From assembly GCA_012516125.1 (NCBI GenBank), contig JAAYXB010000021.1, forward strand, positions 1-59,201: a stretch of 59,201 nucleotides of DNA, read 5' to 3'. A model generated the notes under the pieces. The model did no database searches. It saw only the letters and a program-made list of their open reading frames with translations, and was not told the origin of the DNA. Position 1 is the first letter of the stretch, and each line of letters opens with the position of its first letter. Made by a program: the position numbers and the translations under genes. Shown here in pieces: positions 17,253-28,997 of the stretch. This DNA is from Bacillota bacterium (GTDB lineage Bacteria; Bacillota; SHA-98; UBA4971).

Positions 17253-18840
17253 CCGCTTCACCTCCAGCCGCTTTGCGGGTGGGTCCTCCCCCGGCCTCTC
17301 CCGAACCATCGCCGCTCGCAGCCGCGCCACGCGCCGCCGCACCACCCATCGCGGCGCCGCCCGCTCCGGCGTCTCGGAGGACGGGTTTCGCTTTATGGAA
17401 GTCCGTGGCCTGCTCGAAGGCGTACGCCACGCGCAGTACAGTGGCCTCGTCATAGTGTTTCCCCAGGATCTGAAGGCCAACTGGCATCCCGTCTTCACCG
17501 AAGCCGCACGGGATCGATACCGCTGGTATGCCCGCAAGGTTAGCGGTTACGGTGTAGATATCTGATAGATACATGGCGAGTGGGTCATCCATCTTCTCGC
17601 CGAACCTAAACGCCACCGTCGGCGAGGTGGGTGAAACCAGGCAATCGCACTTCTCGAAGGCGCGGTCGAAGTCGCGGGTAATGAGGGTGCGTACCTTGAG
17701 CGCCTTGAGATAGTATGCCTCATAATACCCTGCGCTCAGAGTATAAGTGCCCAGCATTATTCTCCGTTTCACCTCAGCGCCGAACCCCTCGCTCCTCGTC
17801 TGCGTCATCATGGTCACAGAATCTGGGCACCCCGGGGCGCGGTAGCCGTATCTCACGCCGTCGTAGCGCGCCAGGTTCGAGCTTGCCTCGGCCGGGGCCA
17901 CAATGTAGTAAGTGGCGAGGGCGTATTCGGAGTGCGGAAGCGACACGTCCGCGAGGATCGCCCCCATGTCCTGGAGCGTCTTGAGGGCCGCGCCCACGGC
18001 CGCCCTTACTCCCGGAGCCATACCCTCGCCGAAGTACTCCTTCGGAACGCCTATCCTCATGCCGCGAACGTCGGGCACGAGGCCTTTCAGGTAATCGCAC
18101 CGTTTCCGAGGCACGGACGTGGAATCACGTGGGTCGTGGCCTGCGATGACGCCAAGCACAAGAGCGCCGTCGCGCACGTCCTTCGTGATGGGGCCGATCT
18201 GGTCGAGTGATGAGGCGAACGCGACAAGCCCGTATCTCGACACCAGCCCGTAGGTGGGCTTCAGGCCCACCACGCCGCAGAGCGCTGCCGGCTGCCGCAC
18301 CGAACCGCCTGTGTCCGACCCCAGGGCCGCGACGGCCTCGTCGGATGCGACCGCAGCCGCGCTCCCGCCGCTCGACCCCCCCGGGACCCGCCCCAGATCC
18401 CAGGGATTTCGGGTCGGGAAGAATCCTGAGTTCTCTGTGGACGACCCCATGGCGAACTCGTCCATGTTGGTCTTGCCGACGATTATGGCGCCGGCCCGCT
18501 CGAGGAGCTCAACAACGGTGGCGTCGTACGGTGGCACAAACCCCTTGAGGATCTTCGACGAACAGGTCGTCTCGACCCCTCGCGTGCACATGTTGTCCTT
18601 GATAGCGACCGGGACGCCTTCCAGCGGCCTCGCCGGCTCGCCGCGGGCAAGCCTCTCGTCGGCCGCGCGCGCCTTCGCGAGCGCCTGCTCCCGCGCGACC
18701 GTCACGTATGCGCGGACAGCCTCGTCCACCTCGGCTATCCTGTCGAGCAGGGCCCGGACTGCCTGCTCGACTCCGACCTCGCGCCGCTCGATCTTCTCCT
18801 TGAGCTCGTGCGCAGTAAGCTCGTACAGTCTCAACCGCAA
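17245..18840 (-). CDS. gatA: Asp/Glu-tRNA amidotransferase subunit A
   Basis: GatA is the amidase-signature subunit that releases ammonia from glutamine. The triad is visible as Lys in VAIKDNMCT (about 81), cis-Ser in [12 protein letters not shown] (about 156) and Ser in [11 protein letters not shown] (about 180). At 531 residues it is longer than the usual 485 because of a Gly/Ala-rich tail ([17 protein letters not shown]). The start is TTG 18840 with GAAAGGCGG upstream. It lies 44 bases after gatC and overlaps gatB. Confidence 0.96.
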   Translation of the reverse strand: MRLRLYELTAHELKEKIERREVGVEQAVRALLDRIAEVDEAVRAYVTVAREQALAKARAADERLARGEPARPLEGVPVAIKDNMCTRGVETTCSSKILKGFVPPYDATVVELLERAGAIIVGKTNMDEFAMGSSTENSGFFPTRNPWDLGRVPGGSSGGSAAAVASDEAVAALGSDTGGSVRQPAALCGVVGLKPTYGLVSRYGLVAFASSLDQIGPITKDVRDGALVLGVIAGHDPRDSTSVPRKRCDYLKGLVPDVRGMRIGVPKEYFGEGMAPGVRAAVGAALKTLQDMGAILADVSLPHSEYALATYYIVAPAEASSNLARYDGVRYGYRAPGCPDSVTMMTQTRSEGFGAEVKRRIMLGTYTLSAGYYEAYYLKALKVRTLITRDFDRAFEKCDCLVSPTSPTVAFRFGEKMDDPLAMYLSDIYTVTANLAGIPAVSIPCGFGEDGMPVGLQILGKHYDEATVLRVAYAFEQATDFHKAKPVLRDAGAGGAAMGGAAARGAAASGDGSGEAGGGPTRKAAGGEADA

Positions 18841-18884
18841 CCATCCGCCTTTCCCGCGTCCGCGACTTGCCGTCCGCCGGACGC

Positions 18885-19178
18885 TTACTCGGACTCCAGT
18901 ATCCTCGGTACCCTGAAGAAATCGCCCTCGCGGTCCGGCGCGTTCCGGAGCGCTTCCTCCGGGTCGAGGGATGGGCGTACCTCGTCGTCGCGCAGCACGT
19001 TACGGAGCGGCACCGCGTGGGCCATTGGGCTTACGTCCCCGGTGTCAAGCTCGTTCAGCTTCTCGACATACTCAACAATGCGCGAAAGCTGTTCCGCCAT
19101 GCCGGCCTTCTGGTCCTCATCAAACCTGAGCCTCGCAAGCATGGCCACGTGGTCAACATCAGCAATGGTGATCTTCAA
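18885..19178 (-). CDS. gatC: Asp/Glu-tRNA amidotransferase subunit C
   Basis: This 97-residue protein has the usual GatC length and sequence ([17 protein letters not shown], then the [20 protein letters not shown] belt that wraps GatA and GatB). TTG 19178 follows GGAGGGGAT. The longer open frame upstream is Arg/Ala-rich noise. It is the first gene of gatCAB and follows ligA on the same strand after 202 bases. Confidence 0.95.
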   Translation of the reverse strand: MKITIADVDHVAMLARLRFDEDQKAGMAEQLSRIVEYVEKLNELDTGDVSPMAHAVPLRNVLRDDEVRPSLDPEEALRNAPDREGDFFRVPRILESE

Positions 19179-19380
19179 GCCCCATCCCCTCCGATGTCTC
19201 CAGGTAAATAAGCCCGCCCTGGCCGCAGGCCCGGCCCGCACGGTGTGCGCCACCCGCCGGCGCGCAACTCGTGGAGCCGCCCGTGCGTCCGTGACGGTTG
19301 GCGTGCGGACGCAAGCGCGTCGGATCCTCGCCCGCACGGCTCATCCGCCATGCCTGCCGCCGCGCTCCAACCACGCGGGA

Positions 19381-21441
<2,061 letters not shown>

Positions 21442-21565
21442 CTATCTTATGGATCCCACGGCTAAGTGGGGTGCGTTCGTTCTTGTCCCTTTTCTGTTGT
21501 ACCCTCATTTCTGTACCCTCAGTCAGTGCTCCCTCCGCGCCCCCTCGGCCAGGAGGGATCACCCC

Positions 21566-23926
21566 TCACAGCGCAGGCTCGAGGGGCGCATAAGCCACCG
21601 CCAGCCTCTTGACGCCCACGTCCGGGAACGCCACGGTCACTATGGCGTTTCTGCCCTCGCCTTCCGCGCTCACGACCGTGCCGACCCCCCACTCACCGTG
21701 TTTCACCCTGTCCCCCGGGCGATAAGAGGTGGCCGTCTCCGGATCTCCAGGCACAGGCGGCATGGCGCTGCTTTTCGACGGCCGCGGCACGCGCGGCAGG
21801 GAACCCCCGGGCCCGAGACCCCGCACATCCTGGCGCGGCTCGAACCGCCTCTTCGGTCGCCGCACCGTCTCCTCCTCGTCCGGCTCCGACTGAGAGTCGA
21901 GCCACCGCTCGGCGCCCCCTCCGCCGCCCCCATACCACGCGGGCTCCGCAAGGACCCTCCTTACCAGCCCCCAGCCCGAGCCAGGCCTCCTTGTCACGTT
22001 GCGGCACAGGTCCTCGGGGACGTCTTCGAGGAAGCGGGAAGGCTCGTTCGCCACGATCTCCCCATATAGCAGGCGCTGCCTGGCGCGGGTGAAATACAGA
22101 GCTTCCTTGGCCCGCGTTATCCCGACGTAGCAGAGCCGTCGCTCTTCCTCGAGCTCATCCTCGTTGTCAAGGGTCCGGGAGTGAGGAAACAGCCCCTCCT
22201 CCATGCCAACGAGAAACACCACGGGGAACTCCAGGCCCTTGGCGGCGTGGAGCGTCATGAGAGTGACGCCCTCCTGCTCTTCGTCGAGGAGGTCAACGTC
22301 AGTCGCCAGGGTGACTTCCTCGAGGAATCCGGCGAGGCCCCTGTGTTCGCTATCTCTTGCGTCAAACTCCCGCGTCACGGAGAGAAGCTCCTTGATGTTC
22401 TCTGCCCTTGTGTCAGCTTCGACCGTGCGTTCTTCCCGGAGCGCCTTCAGGTACCCTGAACCATCGATAACCTTCCTTGCGATCTCGGAAACCGGCAACT
22501 TGTCGGCGATCTCCGCAAGACCACGGATGAGAGACGCGAATTCCGAAAGGGCGCCCCTTGCCTTTGCGGTGACCCCGGACACCGCCCCGGCCGGGTCGTC
22601 GAGCGCAAAGACCAGCGGCACCCGGGCCTCTTTGGCGTAGCTCACATACTTCGCCAGGGTGGCCTCGCCGACCCCGCGCCTCGGCACGTTGACCACCCTT
22701 GAAAGGCTCACGAGGTCGTCGGGGTTCAGGACGAGCTTGAGGTAGGCAAGGATGTCCTTGATCTCCTTCCTCTCGTAGAACTTCAGCCCGCCCACGACCT
22801 TGTAGGGGAGGCCCATGCCCAGAAACGTCTCCTCAAATACCCTGGACTGCGCGTTCGTGCGGTAGAGGATCACGAAATCGTCGGGGCGCCGCCCCTTGCG
22901 CACCGCCTGCTCGATCTCGGACGCAACGAACGCGGCCTCATCCCGCTCGTCCCACGCCTCATAGTACACGGCCTCGCGCCCACGACCGTTGGTGGTCCAG
23001 AGATTCTTCTCCTTGCGCGACCTGTTCCTCGCGATCACCTGGTTCGCTATGTCCAGTATCACCTGCGTGGACCGGTAGTTCTGCTCGAGCTTGATCACGG
23101 TGGCGTCGGGGTAGTCGTGCTCGAATTCCAGGATGTTGCGGATGTCGGCCCCGCGCCAGCGGTAGATGGACTGGTCCGGATCGCCGCATACGCAGATGTT
23201 GCGGTGCTCGGCGGCAAGTAAGTTCACAAGTTCGTATTGCGCGTGGTTGGTGTCCTGGTACTCGTCCACGAGGATGTATTTGAGCTGCTTCTGATACCAC
23301 TCGAGCACGGATGGGTGCTCCCTGAACAGCCTCACCGCTTCGACGAGGAGATCGTCGAAGTCGAGAGCGTTGCTCTCGCGCAAAACCCGCTGGTAAACAG
23401 GATAGATGCGCGCCACCGTCTCCTGCCAGAACCCGTGCGCCTGCTTCCTGTATTCCTCTGGGCCGATAAGCTCGTTCTTCGCGGCGCTCACCGCGGCGAG
23501 CACGCCCTCTGGCTGGAACCTGGTCTCGTCGATGCCAAGCTCGCGCAGGGCACGCTTCATGGCCGACCTCTGGTCTGCTTCGTCAAAGATGGTGAAGCTC
23601 TTAGGAATGCCGAGCCTGTCGATGTCGCGCCTGAGGACCCTCGCGCAGAACGCGTGGAAGGTGCTTACCCAGACGCTGCGGCTCCACGGCCCCACGAGGC
23701 GCGCGACGCGGTCGCGCATCTCGTTCGCGGCCTTGTTGGTGAACGTCACGGCAAGGATGTTATCGGGGAAGACCCCCTTCTCGCCGATGAGGTAAGCGAT
23801 GCGGTGAGTGAGCACCCTGGTCTTGCCCGACCCGGCGCCCGCCAATATGAGTAGCGGCCCCTCGGTGTGGCAGGCCGCTTGCCTCTGCACAGGGTTGAGG
23901 CTTTCCAGGATGACGCTAGTCGTCAT
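21566..23926 (-). CDS. pcrA: UvrD/PcrA-type DNA helicase
   Basis: This is a superfamily-1 3'-5' helicase of 786 residues. The Walker A motif GAGSGKT is at 30-36 and motif II is DEYQDTNH. Motif Ia (TFTNKAANEM), motif III (GDPDQSIYRWRGAD), motif IV (EQNYRS), motif V (TLHAAKGLEFPVVFLVG) and motif VI (VGITRAKEALYFTRA) are all present. The C-terminal KHGEWGVGTVV is the PcrA domain that binds RNA polymerase. ATG 23926 follows AGGAGGGTGA. It acts in repair and replication restart. Confidence 0.96.
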   Translation of the reverse strand: MTTSVILESLNPVQRQAACHTEGPLLILAGAGSGKTRVLTHRIAYLIGEKGVFPDNILAVTFTNKAANEMRDRVARLVGPWSRSVWVSTFHAFCARVLRRDIDRLGIPKSFTIFDEADQRSAMKRALRELGIDETRFQPEGVLAAVSAAKNELIGPEEYRKQAHGFWQETVARIYPVYQRVLRESNALDFDDLLVEAVRLFREHPSVLEWYQKQLKYILVDEYQDTNHAQYELVNLLAAEHRNICVCGDPDQSIYRWRGADIRNILEFEHDYPDATVIKLEQNYRSTQVILDIANQVIARNRSRKEKNLWTTNGRGREAVYYEAWDERDEAAFVASEIEQAVRKGRRPDDFVILYRTNAQSRVFEETFLGMGLPYKVVGGLKFYERKEIKDILAYLKLVLNPDDLVSLSRVVNVPRRGVGEATLAKYVSYAKEARVPLVFALDDPAGAVSGVTAKARGALSEFASLIRGLAEIADKLPVSEIARKVIDGSGYLKALREERTVEADTRAENIKELLSVTREFDARDSEHRGLAGFLEEVTLATDVDLLDEEQEGVTLMTLHAAKGLEFPVVFLVGMEEGLFPHSRTLDNEDELEEERRLCYVGITRAKEALYFTRARQRLLYGEIVANEPSRFLEDVPEDLCRNVTRRPGSGWGLVRRVLAEPAWYGGGGGGAERWLDSQSEPDEEETVRRPKRRFEPRQDVRGLGPGGSLPRVPRPSKSSAMPPVPGDPETATSYRPGDRVKHGEWGVGTVVSAEGEGRNAIVTVAFPDVGVKRLAVAYAPLEPAL

Positions 23927-24122
23927 CGATCACCCTCCTGGCAGCATTGTAGCGCAACCCGGCGGGCGAGACAAGCCGCTTACGAACGAGGCTCGCGGCC
24001 ACGAGCAGTGGAGCGAGCCTCAAGCCTCAGTCCCTCATCCGGTCCAATCCTCGCGCGCCCCATTCCGTCCTGGAGATGCCTTCGCGCGCAACGAGGACCG
24101 TCACCCTTGGTATCGGCAGCCT

Positions 24123-24322
24123 CCAAGTGAGGGTGCAGAAATGCTCCCGACTTTTGGGAGAGGTTGGCGGTGATTGCACGAGGGGTGTCAAAATCCGGCT
24201 GCCTAGCCAGACGGGCCGGATCTTGGCGAAGCGCGCCCCGCTTGCGGCGCCGCCCCCGAGTGCAACACCGGCAACCCGGCAACTACTGGAAGAGGGGCGA
24301 GGACTAATGCACCCTCACTTAG
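24123..24322 (-). repeat. 200-bp element, full copy 1
   Basis: Read on the minus strand from 24322, this copy begins CTAAGTGAGGGTGCA and ends in an inverted copy of the same end. It matches 28632-28831 without gaps, differing at about 22 of 200 positions by eye. Inner parts form GTTGCCGG-type pairing and a GATCCGGC...GCCGGAT hairpin. It fills most of the 392-base gap between pcrA and tldE. The TAA stop of tldE (24321-24319) lies in its end. Confidence 0.9.
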
Positions 24323-25680
24323 TATTCGGTGACGCCCGTAAACGTGAACTTGCTCACCTTCACCGCCGGGGCCCTGATGCCGCCCAGCGAGTAGAGGGGA
24401 AGGAGCTTCGTCTCCCTCGAAATGAGCTCCGCCGATGACAAGGCGCCGAGTATGCTTTCGGTAAACCGGAGATTCTTGACAGGCCGCACGATCCTGCCGT
24501 TCTCCACGAGGAACGTGCCGTCCCTGGTCATGCCCGTCAATAGCGACTTGGCCGGATGGACGGGGTTCGTGTAGTGCAGCCGCTTCACGTAGATGCCACG
24601 CTTCGTGGAGGCAATCATCTCCTCGATGCTGGAATCGCCTCCCGCCATGAAGAGGTTGACGGCAGAGGGTCCCGCTGAAGGCAGAGGTGATACGGCATGG
24701 CCTGTGGACTGCTTCCCCTCTCGCGCCGCCGTGTATGAGTCGTACACGACACCCCGCGCCATGCCTTCTTCGATGAGCACCACCTTCTGCTTGGGCACGC
24801 CCTCGGTATCGAAAGGCAGCGGCACCCCGGCAGGGTCGAGGCCGTCATCCCAGATGGTGATGTTCGTCCCCGTTATCTTCTGCCCTATGTTGCCCGACAT
24901 GAAGCTGCGGCCTTCCTGGAACGCGAGCGCCCCGAACCCCATGTAGGATAGCATTTGGATCATGTCGGCCACCGCGTACTCTTCGAAGATGGCCTCGTAT
25001 TCCCCAGGTTCGATGTCTCCGGGATCGGCGTCCGCGAGACACCCCTCTACCGCCTCCTCGGCCACCTGGCGCGGGTCTATGTCGTCGACGCACACCGAGA
25101 ACCGCTCCGCGTACCCCGAGCCTGTCCCAGACATGACCACCGTGAGGAGGTTCGCGCGGGTGAACAGCACCTCCGCGAGAAGCCCACGCGAGTTCACAAC
25201 CATCGTCTCGTGTGCCGCCGTGGAGAACGAGCCGGAGGCCACAAGGCCCTCTTTCACTGCGAGCCTGCAGATTTCACCGACCGCAGCGGCCCGCCTCTCG
25301 GGCGAGCACGTCGCCGTCTCCTCGGAATAGCCATCGACCGCCTCGTACTCAGCCGGACCCGGCAACCCCGGGAACCCAGGGTTCTCGGGCTGCAGCTTCG
25401 CGATGTCCTCAGCTCGCTTCACCGTCGCCTCGACCGCCTCCCGGTCGAAGCTGGTAGTGGAGGCCACGCCTACTCTCTGGCCGAAGACAGACCTCACCAC
25501 CACCTCTGTCGTGTGCTCGCCGGTGTTCTGGTGGATCTCTGAGTTAGCGAAGCGCGTGAGGTAGGTGTCGGCTGTCTCAATGGCCACCTCAACCTGGTCG
25601 GCCCTGGACTTATTCAGCACTATATCGGCCACGCGCGCGTGGTCCCTGCTTCGCAAGGCCCTCCCCTTCGCTCCTACCAT
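24319..25680 (-). CDS. tldE: TldE/PmbA-family protease subunit
   Basis: TldE pairs with TldD to form a heterodimeric metalloprotease that degrades unfolded or short peptides and, in some bacteria, trims peptide antibiotics. The 453-residue protein lacks the HExxxH metal site, as TldE does, and has family features such as QNTGEHTTEVVVRSVFGQRV, FEGRSFMSG-like and the GDSSIEEMIASTKRGIYV end motif. ATG 25680 overlaps the tldD stop by seven bases. No obvious peptide precursor gene is adjacent. Confidence 0.92.
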   Translation of the reverse strand: MVGAKGRALRSRDHARVADIVLNKSRADQVEVAIETADTYLTRFANSEIHQNTGEHTTEVVVRSVFGQRVGVASTTSFDREAVEATVKRAEDIAKLQPENPGFPGLPGPAEYEAVDGYSEETATCSPERRAAAVGEICRLAVKEGLVASGSFSTAAHETMVVNSRGLLAEVLFTRANLLTVVMSGTGSGYAERFSVCVDDIDPRQVAEEAVEGCLADADPGDIEPGEYEAIFEEYAVADMIQMLSYMGFGALAFQEGRSFMSGNIGQKITGTNITIWDDGLDPAGVPLPFDTEGVPKQKVVLIEEGMARGVVYDSYTAAREGKQSTGHAVSPLPSAGPSAVNLFMAGGDSSIEEMIASTKRGIYVKRLHYTNPVHPAKSLLTGMTRDGTFLVENGRIVRPVKNLRFTESILGALSSAELISRETKLLPLYSLGGIRAPAVKVSKFTFTGVTEY

Positions 25681-27125
25681 TTCCCAACACCTACCCTCAC
25701 ATTGCGGAATCTCGCGGGCGCGGAGCCGTGACCCACATGCGCCGCCTGCGGCGGCTCACCCTTGCCGCAATTCGGAAGGCCCCAAAGGTGCCATTCACCC
25801 CTGCCCGCGACGGCGTCGCAACTCCCCCAGAACTCCGGCGTGATCCCGGTGTAAGTCGGGTTCTTCACCAGCCCGGCGATGGCGCCGTCCTTGATGAGGT
25901 ATCCTACCTCCGTGCCAAACTGGAAGTTCAGGCGCTTGTCGTCGATGCTCCAGCTCTTGTTGGTATCGAGGAAGATGCCCTCCTTCGTGTCCCGGATCAT
26001 CTCTTCGAGCGTCCAGTCACCGGGTTCAAGGTTGATATTGGTCATCCTGATTATGGGCATCCGGTGCGGGCCGTCGGCGCGCATGGTGCCGCCGCTCCTC
26101 TCGCCGAACCTCGCAGCGGTCTCCCTCGACGTGAGGTAGTTGGCGAATATCCCACCGTCCACGAGCGGCGTCCTCTGGGCAGGCACGCCCTCGTCATCGT
26201 ACCCGAAGCTGCCCAGGCCTCCCGGAATCGTCGCGTCCGCGGTGATGTTCACAAGCTCCGAACCATACCTGAACTTGCCCCGCTTCTCGGGGGTCAGGAA
26301 GCTGGTGCCCGCGTAGCTTGCCTCGGTCCCCAGCACCCTGTCGAGCTCCGATGGGTGCCCACAGGACTCGTGGATTTGCAGGGCCATCTGATTGGTCCCC
26401 AGGATCACGGTGGTAGTCATTGACGGACACTGGGGAGCTTCGAGAAGATCCCCCGCCTCCCGGCCCACTTGCTCCGCATGGCCCGGAAGGTCGAGCGCCT
26501 CCACGAACTCATACCCAGCGCACGCGAAGTCGCCCCCGAACGCCGCCGGGTATGACCGCCTCTGCACCTCCCCTTGGCCGACGGCCAACGCGGAAATCCC
26601 GGCGCCGCTTTCGACCCTCTTCTGCTTGATCCTTGCCCCTTCCGTCGAAATGAAGGTCTTCTCCTCCTCGAAAAAGCTCATCGACGCGGTGGACACCCTG
26701 ACCCTCTTGTCCTCGCGCGCCAGCTTGTCTGCGTCGAGCAGAAGCTGGATCTTCTTATCCACCGGGACCTCGAACGGGTCCACCTTGCACGGCGTCACGT
26801 GCGAGGCGGTGACCGGCTTCACAGGCGCCAGCACAACATCGCGCTGCTTTACCCCGGCGCTCGCCCGAGCTATTCTGACCGCGTCGCCCGCAACGCGCAG
26901 GGCTTCGTCGAGATCCAGCTTCGAGCTGGACGCAAAACCCCAGGCGCCGTCCACGAGGACCCTCACACCAAAGCCCTGGTCCTCGCTCATGGACACTCCC
27001 TCGACCGTCCCGTTCTTGACGGAGATCGACTCCCGCCGTCTTCGGACTGCCCTGATGTCGGCATAGCTAGCCCCTTTCGCCACCGCGAGATCAAGGGCGT
27101 CTTTGAGTTCCGGCACATCCAACAA
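25674..27125 (-). CDS. tldD: TldD-family metalloprotease subunit
   Basis: This is the catalytic partner of TldE. The zinc motif HESCGH (252-257) followed by PSELD is the HExxxH signature of the family. SYADIRAVRRRRESISVKNG is the N-terminal beta region. TTG 27125, behind GGGGAGGGA, gives 483 residues, the normal length; the open frame continues upstream to 27194. It is divergent from the DegT gene, with a 272-base promoter region between. Confidence 0.93.
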   Translation of the reverse strand: MLDVPELKDALDLAVAKGASYADIRAVRRRRESISVKNGTVEGVSMSEDQGFGVRVLVDGAWGFASSSKLDLDEALRVAGDAVRIARASAGVKQRDVVLAPVKPVTASHVTPCKVDPFEVPVDKKIQLLLDADKLAREDKRVRVSTASMSFFEEEKTFISTEGARIKQKRVESGAGISALAVGQGEVQRRSYPAAFGGDFACAGYEFVEALDLPGHAEQVGREAGDLLEAPQCPSMTTTVILGTNQMALQIHESCGHPSELDRVLGTEASYAGTSFLTPEKRGKFRYGSELVNITADATIPGGLGSFGYDDEGVPAQRTPLVDGGIFANYLTSRETAARFGERSGGTMRADGPHRMPIIRMTNINLEPGDWTLEEMIRDTKEGIFLDTNKSWSIDDKRLNFQFGTEVGYLIKDGAIAGLVKNPTYTGITPEFWGSCDAVAGRGEWHLWGLPNCGKGEPPQAAHVGHGSAPARFRNVRVGVGKW

Positions 27126-27397
27126 GACCGGTCCCTCCCCTGGCCGCCTAACTTTCCGTTCGCCTCGTCGTCGAGTCGCGCCGTCTGGCGGCATTCACGT
27201 GCTATCGGGAATTCTACACACCGCTACCGTATCCCTTCACAACGAGGTCCGATTTTCCAGTCCCGTACCGCCCACGCGGCCACCCTGTCAGGAAGGAAAT
27301 CGGCGGGTCGTGCAGAATACGGTGTGGCGTGTGCATGAGAGCGACCTCGCAGAACGCGTGACACCCAGGCAAATGTCGTCACATGAGGAGAGATACA

Positions 27398-28552
27398 ATG
27401 GAGCCTGAATCGCACAGTGCAACAAGTCTCAAGTTCCGGCGGGTCCCCATAGCGAGACCCTACCACAGCTCCGATATAGAGGAGGCCGTCCTCGCGGCGC
27501 TCCGGTCAGGAATGCTCATCCAGGGGCGGGTGGTCGAAGAGTTCGAGGCGCGTCTTGCCGACTACCTGGGCGCCAAGCACGTGATCGCCGTGGGCAGCGG
27601 CACGGCCGCGTTGCACCTGGCGTTCCTGGCCCTCGGGGTCGGCCCCGGGGACGAAGTCATCACGACGCCTTTCAGTTTCGCCTCCTCAGCCTACGCCATC
27701 CTGTATTGCGGCGCGACGCCGGTGTTCGCGGACATTGACCCCAGGACGTTCAACATAGACCCGGCATCCATCGAGGAGAGGATAACCCCGCGCACGGTGG
27801 GCATCGAGCCGGTGCACTTGTACGGGCAGCCGGCGGAGATGGACGCCATCCGCGCCATCGCCGTCCGCCACGGCCTCTTCATCGTGGAGGACGCCGCTCA
27901 GGCCATCGGGGCGGAATACCGGGGCAGAAAGATCGGAACCATCGGCGACGTGACGTGTTTCAGCACTTACGCGACGAAGAACCTCCACACCATGGAAGGG
28001 GGCTTCGTCACGACAGCAAGCGACGACACAGCGGCGAAGATCCGCCGCCTGCGTAACATCGGTCAGGAAAGGAAGTACCATCACACGATGATCGGGTTCA
28101 ACTACCGCATGACCGAGGTCGCCGCTGCTATCGGACGAGCACAGGTAGGTCTCATAGACGAGTTCTCGCGGGTCCGGCGCGAAAACGCGGCGTACCTCAC
28201 CGCAGCGCTGTCGTCGCTTCCAGGCGTTACACCACCTTATGTTGCGCCCCACGTGACTCATGTCTTCCACCAGTACACCGTAAGCATAGACGAAGAGAAG
28301 ACGGGACTCACGCGCGATGAGATCGCCGCAGCAATGAAAGCGGTCGGCGTTGAGACGGGGGTGCACTACCCGGAGCCGATCTATGCTCAGCCCGCGCTCC
28401 GGGACCGGTTCGGCACACAGGCCGCGTTCTGCCCCGTAACAGAGCAGGCCTACCGACGGGTCCTCTCGCTCCCCGTCCACTCTGCGCTCACAAGGGACGA
28501 CCTCGATCACGTCGTATCCGCGCTCGCGACATCCATCGACGTCAAGCCGTAA
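27398..28552 (+). CDS. DegT/DnrJ/EryC1-family aminotransferase
   Basis: This is a PLP-dependent sugar aminotransferase of 384 residues. The glycine-rich start of the cofactor fold (VGSGTAALHLAF), EDAAQAIGAEYRGRKIG and the Lys in CFSTYATKNLHTMEGG, which forms the internal aldimine, are all visible. ATG 27398 follows GAGGAGA. Such enzymes make amino sugars for surface polymers or glycosylated metabolites. No other sugar genes are nearby, so the pathway is not evident. Confidence 0.93.
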   Translation: MEPESHSATSLKFRRVPIARPYHSSDIEEAVLAALRSGMLIQGRVVEEFEARLADYLGAKHVIAVGSGTAALHLAFLALGVGPGDEVITTPFSFASSAYAILYCGATPVFADIDPRTFNIDPASIEERITPRTVGIEPVHLYGQPAEMDAIRAIAVRHGLFIVEDAAQAIGAEYRGRKIGTIGDVTCFSTYATKNLHTMEGGFVTTASDDTAAKIRRLRNIGQERKYHHTMIGFNYRMTEVAAAIGRAQVGLIDEFSRVRRENAAYLTAALSSLPGVTPPYVAPHVTHVFHQYTVSIDEEKTGLTRDEIAAAMKAVGVETGVHYPEPIYAQPALRDRFGTQAAFCPVTEQAYRRVLSLPVHSALTRDDLDHVVSALATSIDVKP

Positions 28553-28631
28553 GCCAGGCATGGCCAGCATGACCTGCGGCGCAGAGATTAGCCGCGCGCC
28601 AAGGAGGTCCTTCGGGGGATACATCGAAATA

Positions 28632-28831
28632 CTAAGTGAGGGTGCATCAATCCTCGCCCCTTTTCCAGGGGTTGCAGGGTTGCCGGTGTTGCACTCGGGG
28701 ACGGCGCCCCAAGCGGGGCGCGCTTCGCCAAAATCCGGCCCGTCCGGCTAGGCAGCCGGATTTTGACACCCCTTGCGCAAGCAGCGGCAACCCCTCCCAA
28801 AAGTCGGGACCGTTTTCGCACCCCCACTTAG
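28632..28831 (+). repeat. 200-bp element, full copy 2
   Basis: The ends are CTAAGTGAGGGTGCA and its near-inverse CGCACCCCCACTTAG. Nested inside are a 9-bp long-range pair (GGGTTGCCG with CGGCAACCC), a GCGCCCC-AAGC-GGGGCGC hairpin (28704-28721) and a perfect 10-bp AAAATCCGGC/GCCGGATTTT hairpin (28730-28764) that looks like a terminator. There is no open frame of note. It lies between the DegT and NCS2 permease genes. Confidence 0.92.
28730..28764 (+). terminator. terminator-like hairpin in the 200-bp element
   Basis: AAAATCCGGC pairs perfectly with GCCGGATTTT around a 15-base loop. The A/T ends make it usable in either direction, so it may end transcription of the DegT gene. Confidence 0.6.
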
Positions 28832-28997
28832 AACCATGACGCGGAAGTGCCCGAGGCTCCGGCCAGGGCTTTCTGAAGAAGGGAGGGAACGCCCGGAGCA
28901 AACAAGCGAACAGCTCTCTGGTGTAATGGAGCACGGTCAGGTAGACAGCAGGTACACCCATGTGACTCGCATGTTATGCACCTAGGGAGGTTCGGGT

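Noticed and set aside
25674-27125. TldD/TldE as part of a peptide-antibiotic cluster
   Set aside because: No precursor peptide, modification enzyme or exporter was seen next to them.
24123-28831. Composite transposon
   Set aside because: The flanking 200-bp repeats encode no transposase, and the genes between are ordinary tldE, tldD and an aminotransferase.
28836-28997. Purine riboswitch before the NCS2 permease
   Set aside because: The conserved core of the purine aptamer is not recognisable in this leader.
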